Assembly (NCBI GenBank): GCA_946406115.1
Contig: OX291550.1
Location: forward strand, 22,668,722-22,732,721
Origin: Apoda limacodes
Lineage: Eukaryota; Arthropoda; Insecta; Lepidoptera; Limacodidae
Reading direction: 5' to 3'
Length of the DNA: 64,000 nucleotides
Position 1 is the first letter of the stretch. The number at the start of each line of letters is the position of its first letter. Of the stretch, positions 29,796 through 42,077 are shown one piece after another. The position numbers were made by a program, and so were the translations under genes. A model generated the notes under the pieces. That model had not been told where the DNA came from, ran no database searches, and saw only the letters and a program-made list of their open reading frames with translations.

Positions 29796-30659
29796 TCTAA
29801 TGAATACATACCTATTTAAAAAGTTGCCGTATGATACCTATTTTTCAAAATGATTGTACCTACATCTACTGTGAACAATGTGTCACTAAGATTAAAAGTC
29901 TAGAAAGAGATTTCCAATTATTCCTAAGTAAAAAGAATAGAACAGTAGTTATTTAATTTTTTTAAATATTAAAAAATAAATTAAATATTATGTATTAAAA
30001 ATCGGCAAACAAGCCGACGGTCCGCCTGATGGTAAGCGGTCACCATAGCCTATGGACGCCTGTAAAATTTCCATAATACAACCTTCTTTTACTCTAATAT
30101 CGGCCAGTAAAGAATGTTCTAAATCGTAAACAATAGAAGGCATTATTAGTCATTGTTATTTAAAATTGAAAGTTGTATTAAAATAGAAATTATATTAGGT
30201 TATATAGGTATTTTCTTCTGATTTTCATGTAAAAACTGAATTTGACGAATTATATATAAAATATAATAAAATTATTAAAGTTTCTATATTATTATTAAAA
30301 AATAAATTATTATTGTGGCATATATAATAAATGTGTATTTTAGCAAATAATTATGAACACACTGTTCCACACAGTTACATGAATAGACTTACCTATTTAG
30401 TATTTTGAACATCCTATATTTCATCAGAACAGGTAAATGTGGCCGAGGTTAGGTTGTAAGAGTAGCCTAATGTCTATATATAAAGAATTTTTTTTTAAAA
30501 AAAAAACTAACTTTTGCGCAAGTGGTAGCAATAAATTAACATAGTTTTATCGCAATCGGATAAAAAATATGGCAGCACATTAAATACTTATTAAAATTGC
30601 AAATTAATGATGTTAATTCATTTATACTTCGTTAATGCTCAAAATATATTATTTTTTGG
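29796..30659. other. AT-rich sequence with tail repeat copy at 30000-30067
   Basis: The minus-strand tail repeat reads GGCAAACAAGCC, GTCCGCCTGATGGTAAGCGG and CACCATAGCCTATGGACGCC on the plus strand. The rest has no supported feature. Confidence 0.5.
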
Positions 30660-31340
30660 GTGTAAGTCATATCGCTTATCAGAATACTGACGTTCGAATA
30701 AAGCGCGCGGCGCGGGGAAAGGGGGTCTCGCGCCCGCATCGTGTTCGATAGGGACAGCACATTTTAGCAAAAATGTAAAACGCGCGCGGGTGCCGCGAAG
30801 TGTATTTCTCTTACCAATCGTCGGTTAGAGATTAGACGCGGCACGCCGCTGATGGGGTTAGGGAATTATGGGAAGTGAACCAAGTCTCTCAATTTGCCAG
30901 GAAAACATTAAAAAAAGCTGAATATAATATATAAAAAAAACTGGTTGCCTGTAAAGTCGGTATACGGGCGAAAGTTTTACGTGACAATGATTTTATGTCT
31001 GTCTCTCTCGCTCTTAGGCGGGCGCGTGCCTCTCACTCGCTCTCATTGTGAGCGCATAACGTGAGCGGAGCGTAACGCAGTTTCTTGAAGTGTCACCCGG
31101 CAAACCAATTTATAAGACGTTGTCACGTCAAAAAATATAAAAAAAAGCGGCGTGGGTCCGCCTCGAACAGCTGATTTGCAATGTGTGGCGCTCCGAGTCG
31201 AAAACGGTTTTATAAGACCGGTGACGCGCATGTTGAAAGGTGGCGTGGTGTTGTTGTGTGTTCGTATGTGTGAGTGAAACGATGCGGTGCTTGGATCGCG
31301 TTCGATATGGCAATGAAGAGGGGCAATTTCTGGTTTTGAG
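30660..31340. repeat. CpG-rich block in AT-rich surroundings
   Basis: It contains AAGCGCGCGGCGCGGGG, ACGCGCGCGGGTGCCGCG and GAGCGGAGCGTAACGCAG. Local GC is far above the flanks. TCTTGAAGTGTCACCCGGCA and GCCTGTAAAGTCGGTATACG resemble moderately repeated lepidopteran sequences, so a retrotransposon 5' region is more likely than a host promoter. The 105-aa minus open frame (31360-31043) is Arg/His/Thr-rich and not recognised. Confidence 0.4.
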
Positions 31341-32938
31341 GGTCTTAATACTAAAGTCATGCTCCTGTTACGGAAGCTTTTAAAAATAAATATGCTTTTT
31401 AATTTAATGACAATAATATAATTTACCTAATATTCATTTGTAAACATGAAACATCAAATATCACAAAACCGGTATATAAAAATCAACAAGAACCCTTGCT
31501 AAATAACGTAATGCCTTACAAACGTCCCTAAAAGCTATCAATGTCAAAACAAGTGCTATTAACGTCATTAGTAGAGAGTTTATGGAGTACCCGTTAATTG
31601 TTCGTAATAAATCTTCTACTAACCCAAATTATCTGAGTTGATGCAGGAAGGGCCCGGAAGAGTCAGGAAAGCAAACACGAAGGCAGCCAAAGGTGTCTAA
31701 ACATGTCTATATATCACCACTCCAAATTCCTACAGCACAAACTACTTGAATATCATTTCAAACTGTACTATTTATATATTTGTATAGATAAAAAAAATCA
31801 TAATGTCAAATGTCAACAAAACAATAAATACCAAATGTTACGTGATACGACCACTTTTTTTCCGTGTATACAAAAATAAAGTTGGAAAATCCAAAAGTGC
31901 ACGCCTCATAGTCATTCACATTTAAAAAAAAATTCTAAAACAAAAACTCAAGTTTTTTGAAATAAAATAACAAATAAGGTGAGGAAAAAATATACTATAA
32001 AATAAAAATAAAAAATATATATATAGATATACAGTATACAGTGGTATATTAGTTTTTTATAAATTATAATTAAACGACAGTACTTAGAACGCTTATATTA
32101 ACTAGGAATCAGCACAGTGTAATACTTTATATATTAAAAACAAAAGTATTCCGGTAAGATGAATTTTTCGACCAATTTCTCTGCCACATACATGGTCACA
32201 TAAACACAGACTCACAGACGTCCAAGAATGATTAGTTTTAATGTTATTATTTATTATATTAAACAAATTAATTGTTTATAAAATGTACCATATGTGCTAG
32301 ACAGATTATTTAACTTCATATTAGTGCACTCATATTGTCCTGTAAGTGTTATATTAAAAAAAAACGTCATTTAAGTTTCGAAAGACTGGGTTTTTTGACA
32401 TGTCGAGAGTAGAGCACTACCTCACCGCTCCGCTTATGAGGCGTGCAAAAAATAAATTTCTAATCTAAACTTATGGGAACGTTAATATTGTATGGGATTG
32501 CATTAGATCTCTAGGGATTTAATCTGATTTGAATTTAGAACTTCAACATAACAATAACAACTACAACTTGTTATAAAAACTTTCACAACTGAAAACAACT
32601 TATTCGAGAATAGAACTGGCCACCACAAGTAAAAAAGAAAAAAAAGGTGCGAATACTGCGAATCTCCGCTAGTATAGTATAATATAATCTGTGGTGGTGT
32701 TGAATGTTCATTATATACTACAAACAAATGTCGGGTGAATATAATAATTTGACACCAGAATTCACTTCCAGAATAGACGAAGGAAACGAACGTAAAAGCC
32801 TACGACGATGTCCACAAATGAAAAAAAAACATTGTTAACAAACTTCTTTTAAAATAGTCCAAACATAAAAGCCTATGACGATTTCCTCAAATGGAAAATT
32901 ACAAAAAGTCTTTGACAGAAAAAGTAGTTATTCTTTTT
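31341..32938. other. unassigned AT-rich sequence
   Basis: No repeat or gene that I can support. Confidence 0.4.
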
Positions 32939-33405
32939 AGGGTTCCGTACCTAAAGGGTAATTAGTGGAACCCTATTACTAAGACTCCGCTGTCCGTCCG
33001 TCCGTCCGTCTGTCACCAGGCTGTATCTCATGAACCGTGACAGTTAGACAGTTGAAATTTTCACAGAAGATGAAGTTCTGTTGCCGCTATAACAACAAAT
33101 ACTAAAAAACAGAATAAAATAAATATTTAAGGGGACTCCCATAAAACAAACATGATTTTTTTTGCTCAATTTTGCTCGATATTGATAACGGCAACAGGTA
33201 AACGCTTAAAATATTCACAGAATATTTAGTTATATAGTCACTTTAAAAATAAATATTTAAATTAAAATCAAACAAATATTTAAGGGGGGTCCCATACAAC
33301 AAACGTGATTTTTTTTGTCGTTTTTGATAGATATAAAATAATTTTTATAGATATAGGTACGGAACATTTCGTGCGCGAGTCCGACTCGCACTTGGCCGAT
33401 TTTTA
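32939..33405 (-). repeat. lepidopteran MITE-like repeat, near-complete
   Basis: It begins AGGGTTCCGTACCTAAAGGG and ends GAGTCCGACTCGCACTTGGC. GGTTCCGTACC near one end and GGTACGGAAC near the other form subterminal inverted repeats. TCCGTCCGTCCGTCCGTC and TAACAACAAATACTAAAAAA lie inside. It is inverted relative to 60238-60535; a partial copy lies at 45500-45602. Confidence 0.75.
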
Positions 33406-33835
33406 TCTGGTAGCATTGCTTTTATTCTCTCGCGGGTAGTGGCTATGCATGTATCTAATTAGTTTTATTTGGTTGTGTTAGAAACCTCATAAATAATACA
33501 TACTTATCCTACACTTTAAGTTACATACCTATGTATATAGCAGTTAGCAAGTAAACATGGAGTTAGGTGCCGTCGGTTCGGTTAGTTTACCTAAGCGAAA
33601 ACAAAAACATTTAACTTAGGATTCCAATAAATAGAATGTTGAAGTATTTTTGTCCTATTCGATCAGTATAACAAGGCATCTATCAAATCTAGAACACGTA
33701 CAAAACGATTGCATTCGATAGATTCCATTGACCACAAAATTTCAGGTCAAGAGACACTCCTTCTGAGGAAGAAGGATCGTTTCATTCACTCAAATAGAGC
33801 AAGCCTTGCAGTGTTTATGACCATAGGAATTACTA
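33406..33835. other. unassigned
   Basis: Nothing supported. Confidence 0.4.
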
Positions 33836-34060
33836 AGCAAGCCTTGAAATAATTTACGAATTACTGACTTCTGGAGGTTTTCCTGAAGCCAAAGTCGTGA
33901 GCACGAACCTCCATCGAAATATTGACCGCTTGCAATCCTATCATGAGGAAGCTGACACACGATATGTTCTTCATGGTATAGATTGTAAAAATTTGGTATT
34001 TGAAAAGTTGATAGTGCACAGCTTTGACACCGATGCCCTATTAATAATGATCCATTTTTA
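33836..34060 (+). pseudogene. fragment of a HEEADT-type PIN/FEN-like nuclease protein
   Basis: An open stretch encodes EIIYELLTSGGFPEAKVVST, LQSYHEEADTRYVLH and IVHSFDTDALLIMIHF. HEEADT followed about 25 residues later by DTD-x-L is the signature of a PIN/FEN-like (asteroid-type) family that is widespread in invertebrate and fish genomes, often on mobile DNA. Acidic residues in both motifs correspond to metal-binding positions in that fold. The frame runs directly into the RT element that follows, with a TAA at 34110-34112. Only a fragment remains; identification rests on the two motifs. Confidence 0.45.
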
Positions 34061-34069
34061 TGACCATCT

Positions 34070-35470
34070 TCTAATGCGAAAGACCGGTGGTGACTCTGTC
34101 CATAGTGCTTAAGAGAAAGCCGATCTACTTGGTAGTTTCTTTGCCTCAAACTCGAATATGAACGACGAAAGCGCTGTACAAACTACTATACTGTGGTGCG
34201 GTAAGACCATGCCGGAAATCTCCATTACACAACGGGAGGTCCGGCAGTCATTGCTTTCTCTAACTGTTCATGAGTCGAGTGGGCCCGACGGTATACCAGC
34301 AGTGGTGCTTAAACAGTGTGCTCCTGAGTTGTGTCCTGTACTCACGCGCCTCTTGGCGCTCTCCTACTACACTAGGCAATTTCCGTCTTCATGGAAGACT
34401 GCGAATGTGCTCCGGTGCTCAAAAAGAGCGATGGATCAGATCTACCGAATGACAGGCCAATCGCTATTACCTCTCTCCTCTCCAATGTGATGGAGCTTAT
34501 GATCAAAACGCAGCTGCTAAGATACCTAGAAAGACACGACCTGGTCAGCGAACGTCAATATGGCTTTCGCCACGGTCGCTAAAATGGTAACCTTCTAGTG
34601 TATCTCATACACCGATGGGCACTAGGACACAGTGAAGGCGTTCGATTGAGCCTGGCACTGGGGTCTTCTAGTTTCTTTATCTTACGGAGTTGAGGGTTTG
34701 TGCAAATGGGTGGCTAGCTTTTTGTCCGGCAGACTCATACGTAGTAGTTGACGGTAGATGCTCTGATAGCATGGACAATAATGCTGGTGTTCCTGGCTCT
34801 GTGCTGTCTCCTACAATTTTTCTACTGCATATCAATGAAATGTAAGACATCAACAATACTATGCAAATAACAGCACTGGAACCACTTATTACACGGGCCG
34901 TGTAACATCTCTCGTTCCGATGTGGAGGAAAAGCGCCAAAAATTGTGTCCCAAATCGAGATCACTTCGAACAAGTTCTCTGACTGAGGACAGAAAAACTT
35001 GGTCCGATTCTACCCTAAGAATACACAAGTCTGCGCGTTAATCGCTAACAAAATCCCATTTACTGTGTTCCCACGATTCCAGAACACTCCCCTCTCCATC
35101 TCCACGAGCATTGGGATCTTTGGTGATGATATTTCCAGCGATGTTCAGTTCTGAGATCATTTGCAAGACAAGGTGAACCTGGCGTCCAAAAAACTTGGTG
35201 TACTCAACAGAGAGAAGCAGTACTTCACTTCGAAGTTAACGTTGTTGTTTTACAAGTTGCAAATCCGGCCCCATATGGAGTATTGCTGCCATCTCTGGGC
35301 GGGTGCACCCAAATACAAGACGGGCTGTGAGAATCGTCGACGATCCCAAACTCACAAGCCGTATCGAACCCTTAAGTCTGGGGAGCGATTTTGCCTCCCT
35401 GTGTGTGTTTTGCCGCTTTTATAATGGGATGTGTTCTGAGAAATTGATCGAAATTTCGTACGTGTACGGA
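34070..35470 (+). pseudogene. CR1-like non-LTR RT remnant (copy A)
   Basis: It contains PEISITQREVRQSLLSL, SSGPDGIPAVVLKQCAPEL, FPSSWKTANV, then in another frame NDRPIAITSLLSNVMELM and ERQYGFRHGR, and near the end IRPHMEYCCHLWAGAPK and RIEPLSLGSDFASLCVFCR. This order (finger, palm, C-terminal cysteine-containing segment) matches a lepidopteran CR1/jockey-like RT family. The region around the catalytic YADD is too degraded to read. A related fragment (copy B) lies at 59516-59985. Confidence 0.75.
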
Positions 35471-36212
35471 CAAATCCGTTCATATGGCAACACTGTGCCA
35501 ATATATTTGCAGCTATTAATTTTTATTACCTATTATTGTCAATCTGTAAATTGGAACTATTTATGGGATTTGATATTTTAACTGTTCCTTGCCAATATAT
35601 CTACACTTGTATAATGTAACAAGGTTACGATTTTTCAGAAAACCTGAGAAACAAGAATTAAGGGATGTACAAAGGGAATCAGGTAAACTTAGAAAGCTAT
35701 CGTTACTATTCAACCCATCAGAAGAAAAAGAGAGAAAGTGATCTTGATCTCTGTGGTTATCATTTTCACTATCACTTGAAGTCATAAATATTAATATAGA
35801 TATAAAAAATATATATATGAAGCTTAAAAAAAAATATAGAAATATACACACATATATATATATATATATATGTTTTATATAAATTCAAATATCAAACAAC
35901 GGTACCTGCCAGTAGCACTTCTTATACGAAACAGAATCAAGAGATTAACATATTAAATTATAAAACCAAACCTAAATAAAACTTCATTTTTATAAAACGT
36001 AAAGTGCTCTGGCTATATAAGCTGTCTGTTTAAAATATAAACTACGCTCACTTTACTATATCTATGTCACTTACAAGTTTTAGCTTAACCTAATATTTTT
36101 TTTATTTACTCGCAAATGTGTTGAAAAACATTGTGTGTAACACGTACGGTAGGGAAATTAAAAACGTACTTACAAACTTCTAAATAGGCTTTCGGTAGTT
36201 ATTTTCTCCTGA
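35471..36212. other. unassigned; (TA)n at about 35852-35872
   Basis: AT-rich flank of the LTR element. Left target-site sequence CTGA is at 36209-36212. Confidence 0.5.
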
Positions 36213-37776
36213 TGTGAGGTCCCCCTCTCACCCTCTTACATCCCCAGCCTATCGCTTAGTAAAAGACTTGTGATATGACGTGATTATTTATTTAATTCTA
36301 TTAAATAATTAAAAACATTACCAAACATGGCATTGTACACGCTGTCGTTCTCGTGCGCGTTCGACAATATTAGATACCTCGTTCCGTTGTTGTGTTGCGT
36401 ATTGTCCGCCTTAGTCACTCCTTTCGCTTGTCCATGCGTTAAAGACTGGTTTACAGTCGTGCGTAGACTCTCTCTATCTCTTTCTCTCCCTCTCGTTTCA
36501 GCTCAGCTATGTTGTGTATATCCCTTGAAAACTCGTACTACCGGAAATTATCCACTCTTTTATCTCGTTTTATTCACCTGGAATTGGTACAAATACAAGT
36601 GTATATATTTTGAACACAAAAGACGTTGTCTGCTGCAAAAGAAAAATCTCCCTTTTGGGAAAATAGATAGTCCTTTCCTTGTCTCCAAAGTCGTAATTTC
36701 TGTTCCACGAAGTTTAGGCTTCAGAGATCAGAAAGTAAGACTTGCCCCATGGATGACCGGAGATGGTAAAAGGTCAATCACCCTCAATCCAGAAAGGCCT
36801 TTCCGAAAAGCGCTTTCCTTTTTTACACAAGGACTATCTAGACCAAACTACGTTACAGTCTGAAAATACGACACTTAGAAACAAACAAAAGTTCTCACAA
36901 AATTACAATAAGTGTCGAGTTATTTATTTACGTTAATCAAATTACGGGTTAGGATGGGCTCTCCGAGCCTGGAGTAAAAAATGTGTTGCTGAAATAAACC
37001 GGGTTAATACACACAATATTTCCAAAGAGTGATCTTCTGAGTAATATCTACTTTTATAACACAAATAAGTTCAAGTTTTAATGAATTTAAATATATCTTT
37101 ACTCAAGATTCGAAATCTACGTTATTATTGGAAACTCTATTAGAAACAATTAAGGATTGAGTACATTTCGAACTAGTTTGCTAGAATATTTACAGTTTTA
37201 CTGAAAATTGATTATGCAGTTATACTTAGCTTTGAACAAAGGTCTCCGTACGTTAACACGTAACACTCTCACAGTTCACTTGTTAGCCTTCCTTCTTTAG
37301 TTAAAAAATGACTCCTACGTGTTAGCCTTACTTAAGTTAGAAAATGACTGCCACGATTCCCGCCTTCCTTCTGCCATGCGCTGGCGCACCTTTGTGTCGG
37401 AGCAAAGCTGTAACTCTCAATTATACGTTAGTGTTATTCGGCCTTATCGCCTTTGCAATAAGCCCGTAAATCTCTTATTCTTATAACTATGCGAAAACCA
37501 TCCCTTACGCGAATTATCTGTCTCGTACGCACTTGTACGTCTTTCTCGCTCTTGAATTTTTGGCGCGTTGATGCATCTCAAAACCGACCATCTGTTACTT
37601 AATCATTTCTAAGAAAGTTCGCTCGTCCCAAAAGGTTCAAACGCAACAAAAAATATTGTACCTGACCTAAGCATTCCAGGCAAATGTACAAGTTTTAAAT
37701 ATTTTGAAACCTCGAAGTTATAACTAATTTGTTACATAATTGAAATTTATTTAGGTACACCCGTGTGGACCTGACA
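36213..37776 (-). repeat. 3' LTR of the non-autonomous element
   Basis: 1564 bp, near-identical to 42078-43649. The visible differences are an 11-nt shortage and a 3-nt gain around 37281-37300. Such low divergence implies a recent insertion. Confidence 0.85.
36327..36863 (+). other. 178-codon open frame antisense to the LTR (copy in 3' LTR)
   Basis: It encodes MALYTLSFSCAFDNIRYLVP to a TGA. It has a hydrophobic N-terminal half with clustered Ser-Leu, followed by a basic C-terminal half (RSITLNPERPFRKAL). The identical frame lies at 42192-42728 in the other LTR. It is antisense to the inferred element direction. I recognise no domain. It may be a chance frame kept only because the LTRs are young, or a genuine antisense product. 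Confidence 0.25.
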
Positions 37777-37785
37777 TCCCCCTCC
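37777..37785 (-). promoter_or_regulatory. polypurine tract adjoining the 3' LTR
   Basis: TCCCCCTCC on the plus strand (GGAGGGGGA on the element strand) directly abuts the LTR end at 37776, the position expected of the plus-strand primer. It sets the element's orientation. Confidence 0.65.
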
Positions 37786-40700
37786 ACGTGGAATCTATGA
37801 AGCTGCTTGTCAGGCTTTGTGGACTTCACGCACCGAAACCTAATCTCACTACATCGGCTATCTAACAACATATTTAAAAGGTTCAGGAACTCTACACTGA
37901 AGTTACAATATTGCACATTCATCTATCAACCTCATGCAAATTTGAGAAACAAAGCTTTCCCTAACTGCATATACTATCAATTCTAATGCTAACATGCGTT
38001 CTCGTTCCTCGTACCAAGCTCGTACACTCTATCGGCTCCTTCTCGAACACAGCTGAAATATAAAATATTACGCATTGCAAGCAAACTAATTGTATCATCG
38101 TGACAAGTTCCTTTACCAGTATCCGAATTAATTTAACTATAAACTTTATTCTAGCTCTTCCTTACGTCTGTGCGTGTAGAAAAATGTTATCCAGTTCCAA
38201 ATAGTCCACAGTCACAACTGTGCGCTCGGCGTAAGTCTCTTTTTTTTTTCCTATGCACTCGTGCTCTTTAGTATTATAGCTTGGTACCTTCTAGCCATAA
38301 TTATCTCAACCCCGTCCTGCCGTAATAGACAGGCCGCTAGCGGCTTCGCGTAATTATGCTTGAGCGTACTCGTTATAATATCATGTATATAATTTCCTAG
38401 TGCGGGGCCCCGTCTTAAAGCTTTCAAGATTGAGCTATTTGGCTGGACACACTTCTCCACATAGACAAATACTACGGTATCTATTCTTTATCTTAAAACA
38501 ATATTTTAGTGGAACTACTTTAGTCATCGGCTTATGATAGTGCCATGATACCTAGATATGTGCCTTGCATCATAATTTCCTCTTATTTTTTGTTTCTTTA
38601 TCAACAATAGCGTATTATATTATTTTTATGTGCGGTGTTGATAACATATAGTTCTTCGAACAATAAAGAGATCGGTAGCGTTAGCCCACAATCCTTCTTT
38701 AACATGATAAAACCACTTTACAACCATTTAATTTACATAAGAATCCACAATCGTACCAGAAACTCGATTCTGTTATTTGAAATTTGGTGGTTATTAATAA
38801 TAACTCTGACTCGTCAATTACTCTTTCTACCATGAATGACTTATACAATGTTTTCAATTAGACCAAGAGCATGTTACCCTATTGATCTATTTATTCCACT
38901 GCTGATATTCAATCTAATTATCGCAATCCTATATAACTTGCACTTTCATTCATAATATGTCTACGTCTCCACTGTAAGTACCAGTTTAGTTATCTAAAGC
39001 GACTTCAATACCAACTTTAAATGATTTTATTTTATCCCAACGAAACTACTGTTATTAATACCGTTACCTAACTAAATATATCAAACAGAATGTTCCTTAA
39101 TATCTAAGTATGACCATTGTTTATAATCACATCAACCATTACACACGCCATAGTAGGTATAATCGAATCCACATGGATCAGCTTTAACACTTAGTTATAT
39201 CGTGACTAGGTATTTGCTGCTAACACCTATGTCTCAACCAGTACCAAACTCTGCGAACTTAGTCACATAGTTAACATTTATCACGTTATTCCTTACATAT
39301 CACCACTAGCGGTTTACAATACACAGCCTTAGCTATGTTTTCCTTGCATCGACCATCTGTTACTCAATAAACTTTCACTGATATTTCTAATCTTTTATAA
39401 TTTTAATGTAAATAAAATAACTATTATCTACATTATGTCTAATATATAAGTGATTGTTACATACATACATACAAACTGAAGAATATAGGAAGTTCATCAT
39501 CATTATTGATCAAATCAGCATATTGACATTTAGGATATAAGCGTACCAATTTCACAAGTACCTTATAGCCTCCCCTCCAAGACCCTAATTCGGTCTTCAT
39601 CACCTAAACTACGTCGATATATCAAACTTAAATTAATTAGAGGCAAGTAAGTATACCCTTCGGAGTTCAGTAGTTTTCTTTATACAGACAAACGTACATG
39701 TCGTTTGCTGTAGCACAAACATGACATTGCTTGTAGTACATACATGTATACATACATAATGGTAATCATTTCCGTTTAACATCAATCATATTGTCCATAC
39801 CCCTTCATCATTTTGCTCAACACTGTGAATATGATCCTAATGCATGTTTCTTATCAACACAATAACTCACTACTGTACCAGCTTTATAAGTCATCATTCT
39901 TGATCAACCCTTATTACGTTAATTATTTTACTTTATCGTATATAGTACATTAGGATAAAATCATAGCATCCTTATATTGGTGCGTATTTATTTTATAACG
40001 TGAAATCTCTCATTACCGGAAATCGAACCCTGAGTTTTATGTGTCATTCATCTGAGTATGTACTTTTGTATTTATCTACAAATAACTACAAACATTTTAT
40101 CCATTGAGATATATTGAACAACGGTTTTATCATCCCAGAAATCGAATCTAGTCAAATGAAATACCTAATCTCACGAACAGTATTTCCTTCCTATTCGTCA
40201 AACTAAGTTTTTAGCAATTGTAAAGCTTAACTACTATGTATTCATTATGAAATAAATCAACAGACTTATCGTTATAATTATCATACGTATGATATTATTT
40301 ATGCTCACATTATTAAGTGAATCATAGAATACTATTCATCTTTCAAGGATTGAGTCAACACTCCAGTCTTTTATTCATATAGGTATCCCTCTATACCTAC
40401 CTATTGTGCTTTGGTTGTGATTTGTTCAATCAAACCTTGAACCACAAAGTTAATTTGATACCTTAATCGTACTGAGACAATATAAACCTCTCTTAAAATG
40501 AATAAAAACTTGGTAGTCAGGATTATAATTTTCATAATCATTATTTTTTAACCAAGCCCACAACACAGTAGAATCTAGATTTTATATCTATTACTCCTTA
40601 CATTTAATTTATAAATATATCTTGACTACTTTTATAACTCTTACACTCATGTCACTCAATATATATCACTAACAACCTACTATATTTCATTTTGTTAGGC

Positions 40701-41408
40701 GTAGTGCGTAAGACAGACAACTTCACTACATGCATTTCTCTCTATCAACTTTGTCATTTGTAAATCAAATAGCTTAGTTTCAAAGCAGACCTGGCCCTGC
40801 TTACGATGTTTTGCCTTTGTATAAACCTTAAAATTAGTTATAAATCCTAAGCTTAAACCTCGTCTTATAACTCCGTTCAACACTTTCGTATAAAACAGTT
40901 TAGCATTCATACAAATAATCGAAGACAAACAGACGGATAGACAATCTAGCTTATCGGTTAATTAATTGACAGATGGACAGATAGACAGACGGACAGACAG
41001 ACAGATAGATAGACAGAGAGACAGACAAACAGACAGTAAACCTTATGCACAGGGTTTACTTTAGAGTTTTTAACTATCTTACATGATATTACCTTATATT
41101 GATATCTATTTAACAGTAATTCTATATGCAAATATTGTCTAATTTATCGTTAGCATTTCACAGTTGTCATTACATAGGTGTTTTTGCTTATCCTAACTTG
41201 CCTTAAACAGACTTAAAGCATCGCAACATGTCTTGTTTCTTACTTCTTATAATCATATGAGTTTTCTACAAAGTAAAACCACTTTACTTTATTCCATAGT
41301 CAATACTTTTTATCCCTTGACTTTTTAAATACCTATGTCGGATGACTTAACAGGTAACAACTTTACTGTGTAGTTATGAATAAGTTGCTTCTATTTCATA
41401 CTACAAAA

Positions 41409-41470
41409 GTGGCAAACAAGCATATGACCTGCCTGATGATTAGTTTTCACAATAGCCTATAAGGTTACAA
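41409..41470 (-). repeat. dispersed tail repeat, minus-strand copy inside the LTR element
   Basis: GGCAAACAAGCATATGACCT, GCCTGATGATTAG and ACAATAGCCTATAAGG match the reverse complement of the tail repeat with moderate divergence. Confidence 0.55.
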
Positions 41471-42077
41471 TATCCTATGTAGGACGTTTTCACTGCTTAC
41501 ATCAGACGTTTTCATTGTGCAATGCGCTAGTTCAACACTTTAATCTAATATTTTTACCTACATCATTTCTATTTTACAGAGTAGGTATTTTTTTTCAAAG
41601 ACAGAAAGAACCCTTTCAATTAATGACTATAATTTACTTTTTATAGTCAGAGTTTTCTCTCATTTAGTTGTTTTATTTTTATTTGAGAGAACTCTTTATG
41701 TTTATGATAGCACATACATTAAGATGTACATAAATATATATATACCTACATATTTTTCTTTACAAAATTATTTTTCTACAAAAATATTAAGTTTTTTTTT
41801 TGTTCATATCTCTGATGCTGACAAATATAGAAGTAGTGTTTTTTAGTTTCTAAAATATATCATTTGATCGTCTAATTTTATGTTAAATCTAGAACCACTA
41901 GTTAACCTGCGCACAAACTCTGGCTTAATCTCCTACTCAATTACTAAGCTTTTAATTAATGAAGTAATGAAATGAATTCTACGTTGTGTTATGTAGTAAC
42001 TTAAGTTTTTTTTATTTCTTTGATTCAAAATTATTATTTTGAATTTTAGACAAAGATTCTGGTCCATCGGCAACAAA

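Larger units (their letters stand above)
37777..42077 (-). other. internal region of the LTR element, apparently non-coding
   Basis: 4301 bp, AT-rich, with only short frames such as 38460-38251 (minus, 69 codons, unrecognised). It contains a GACA/GATA tetranucleotide microsatellite at about 40970-41035 and a minus-strand copy of the dispersed tail repeat at 41409-41470. On the minus strand TGGACCAGAATC begins about ten bases inside the 5' LTR and could serve as a tRNA primer site, but I cannot assign the tRNA. Confidence 0.6.
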
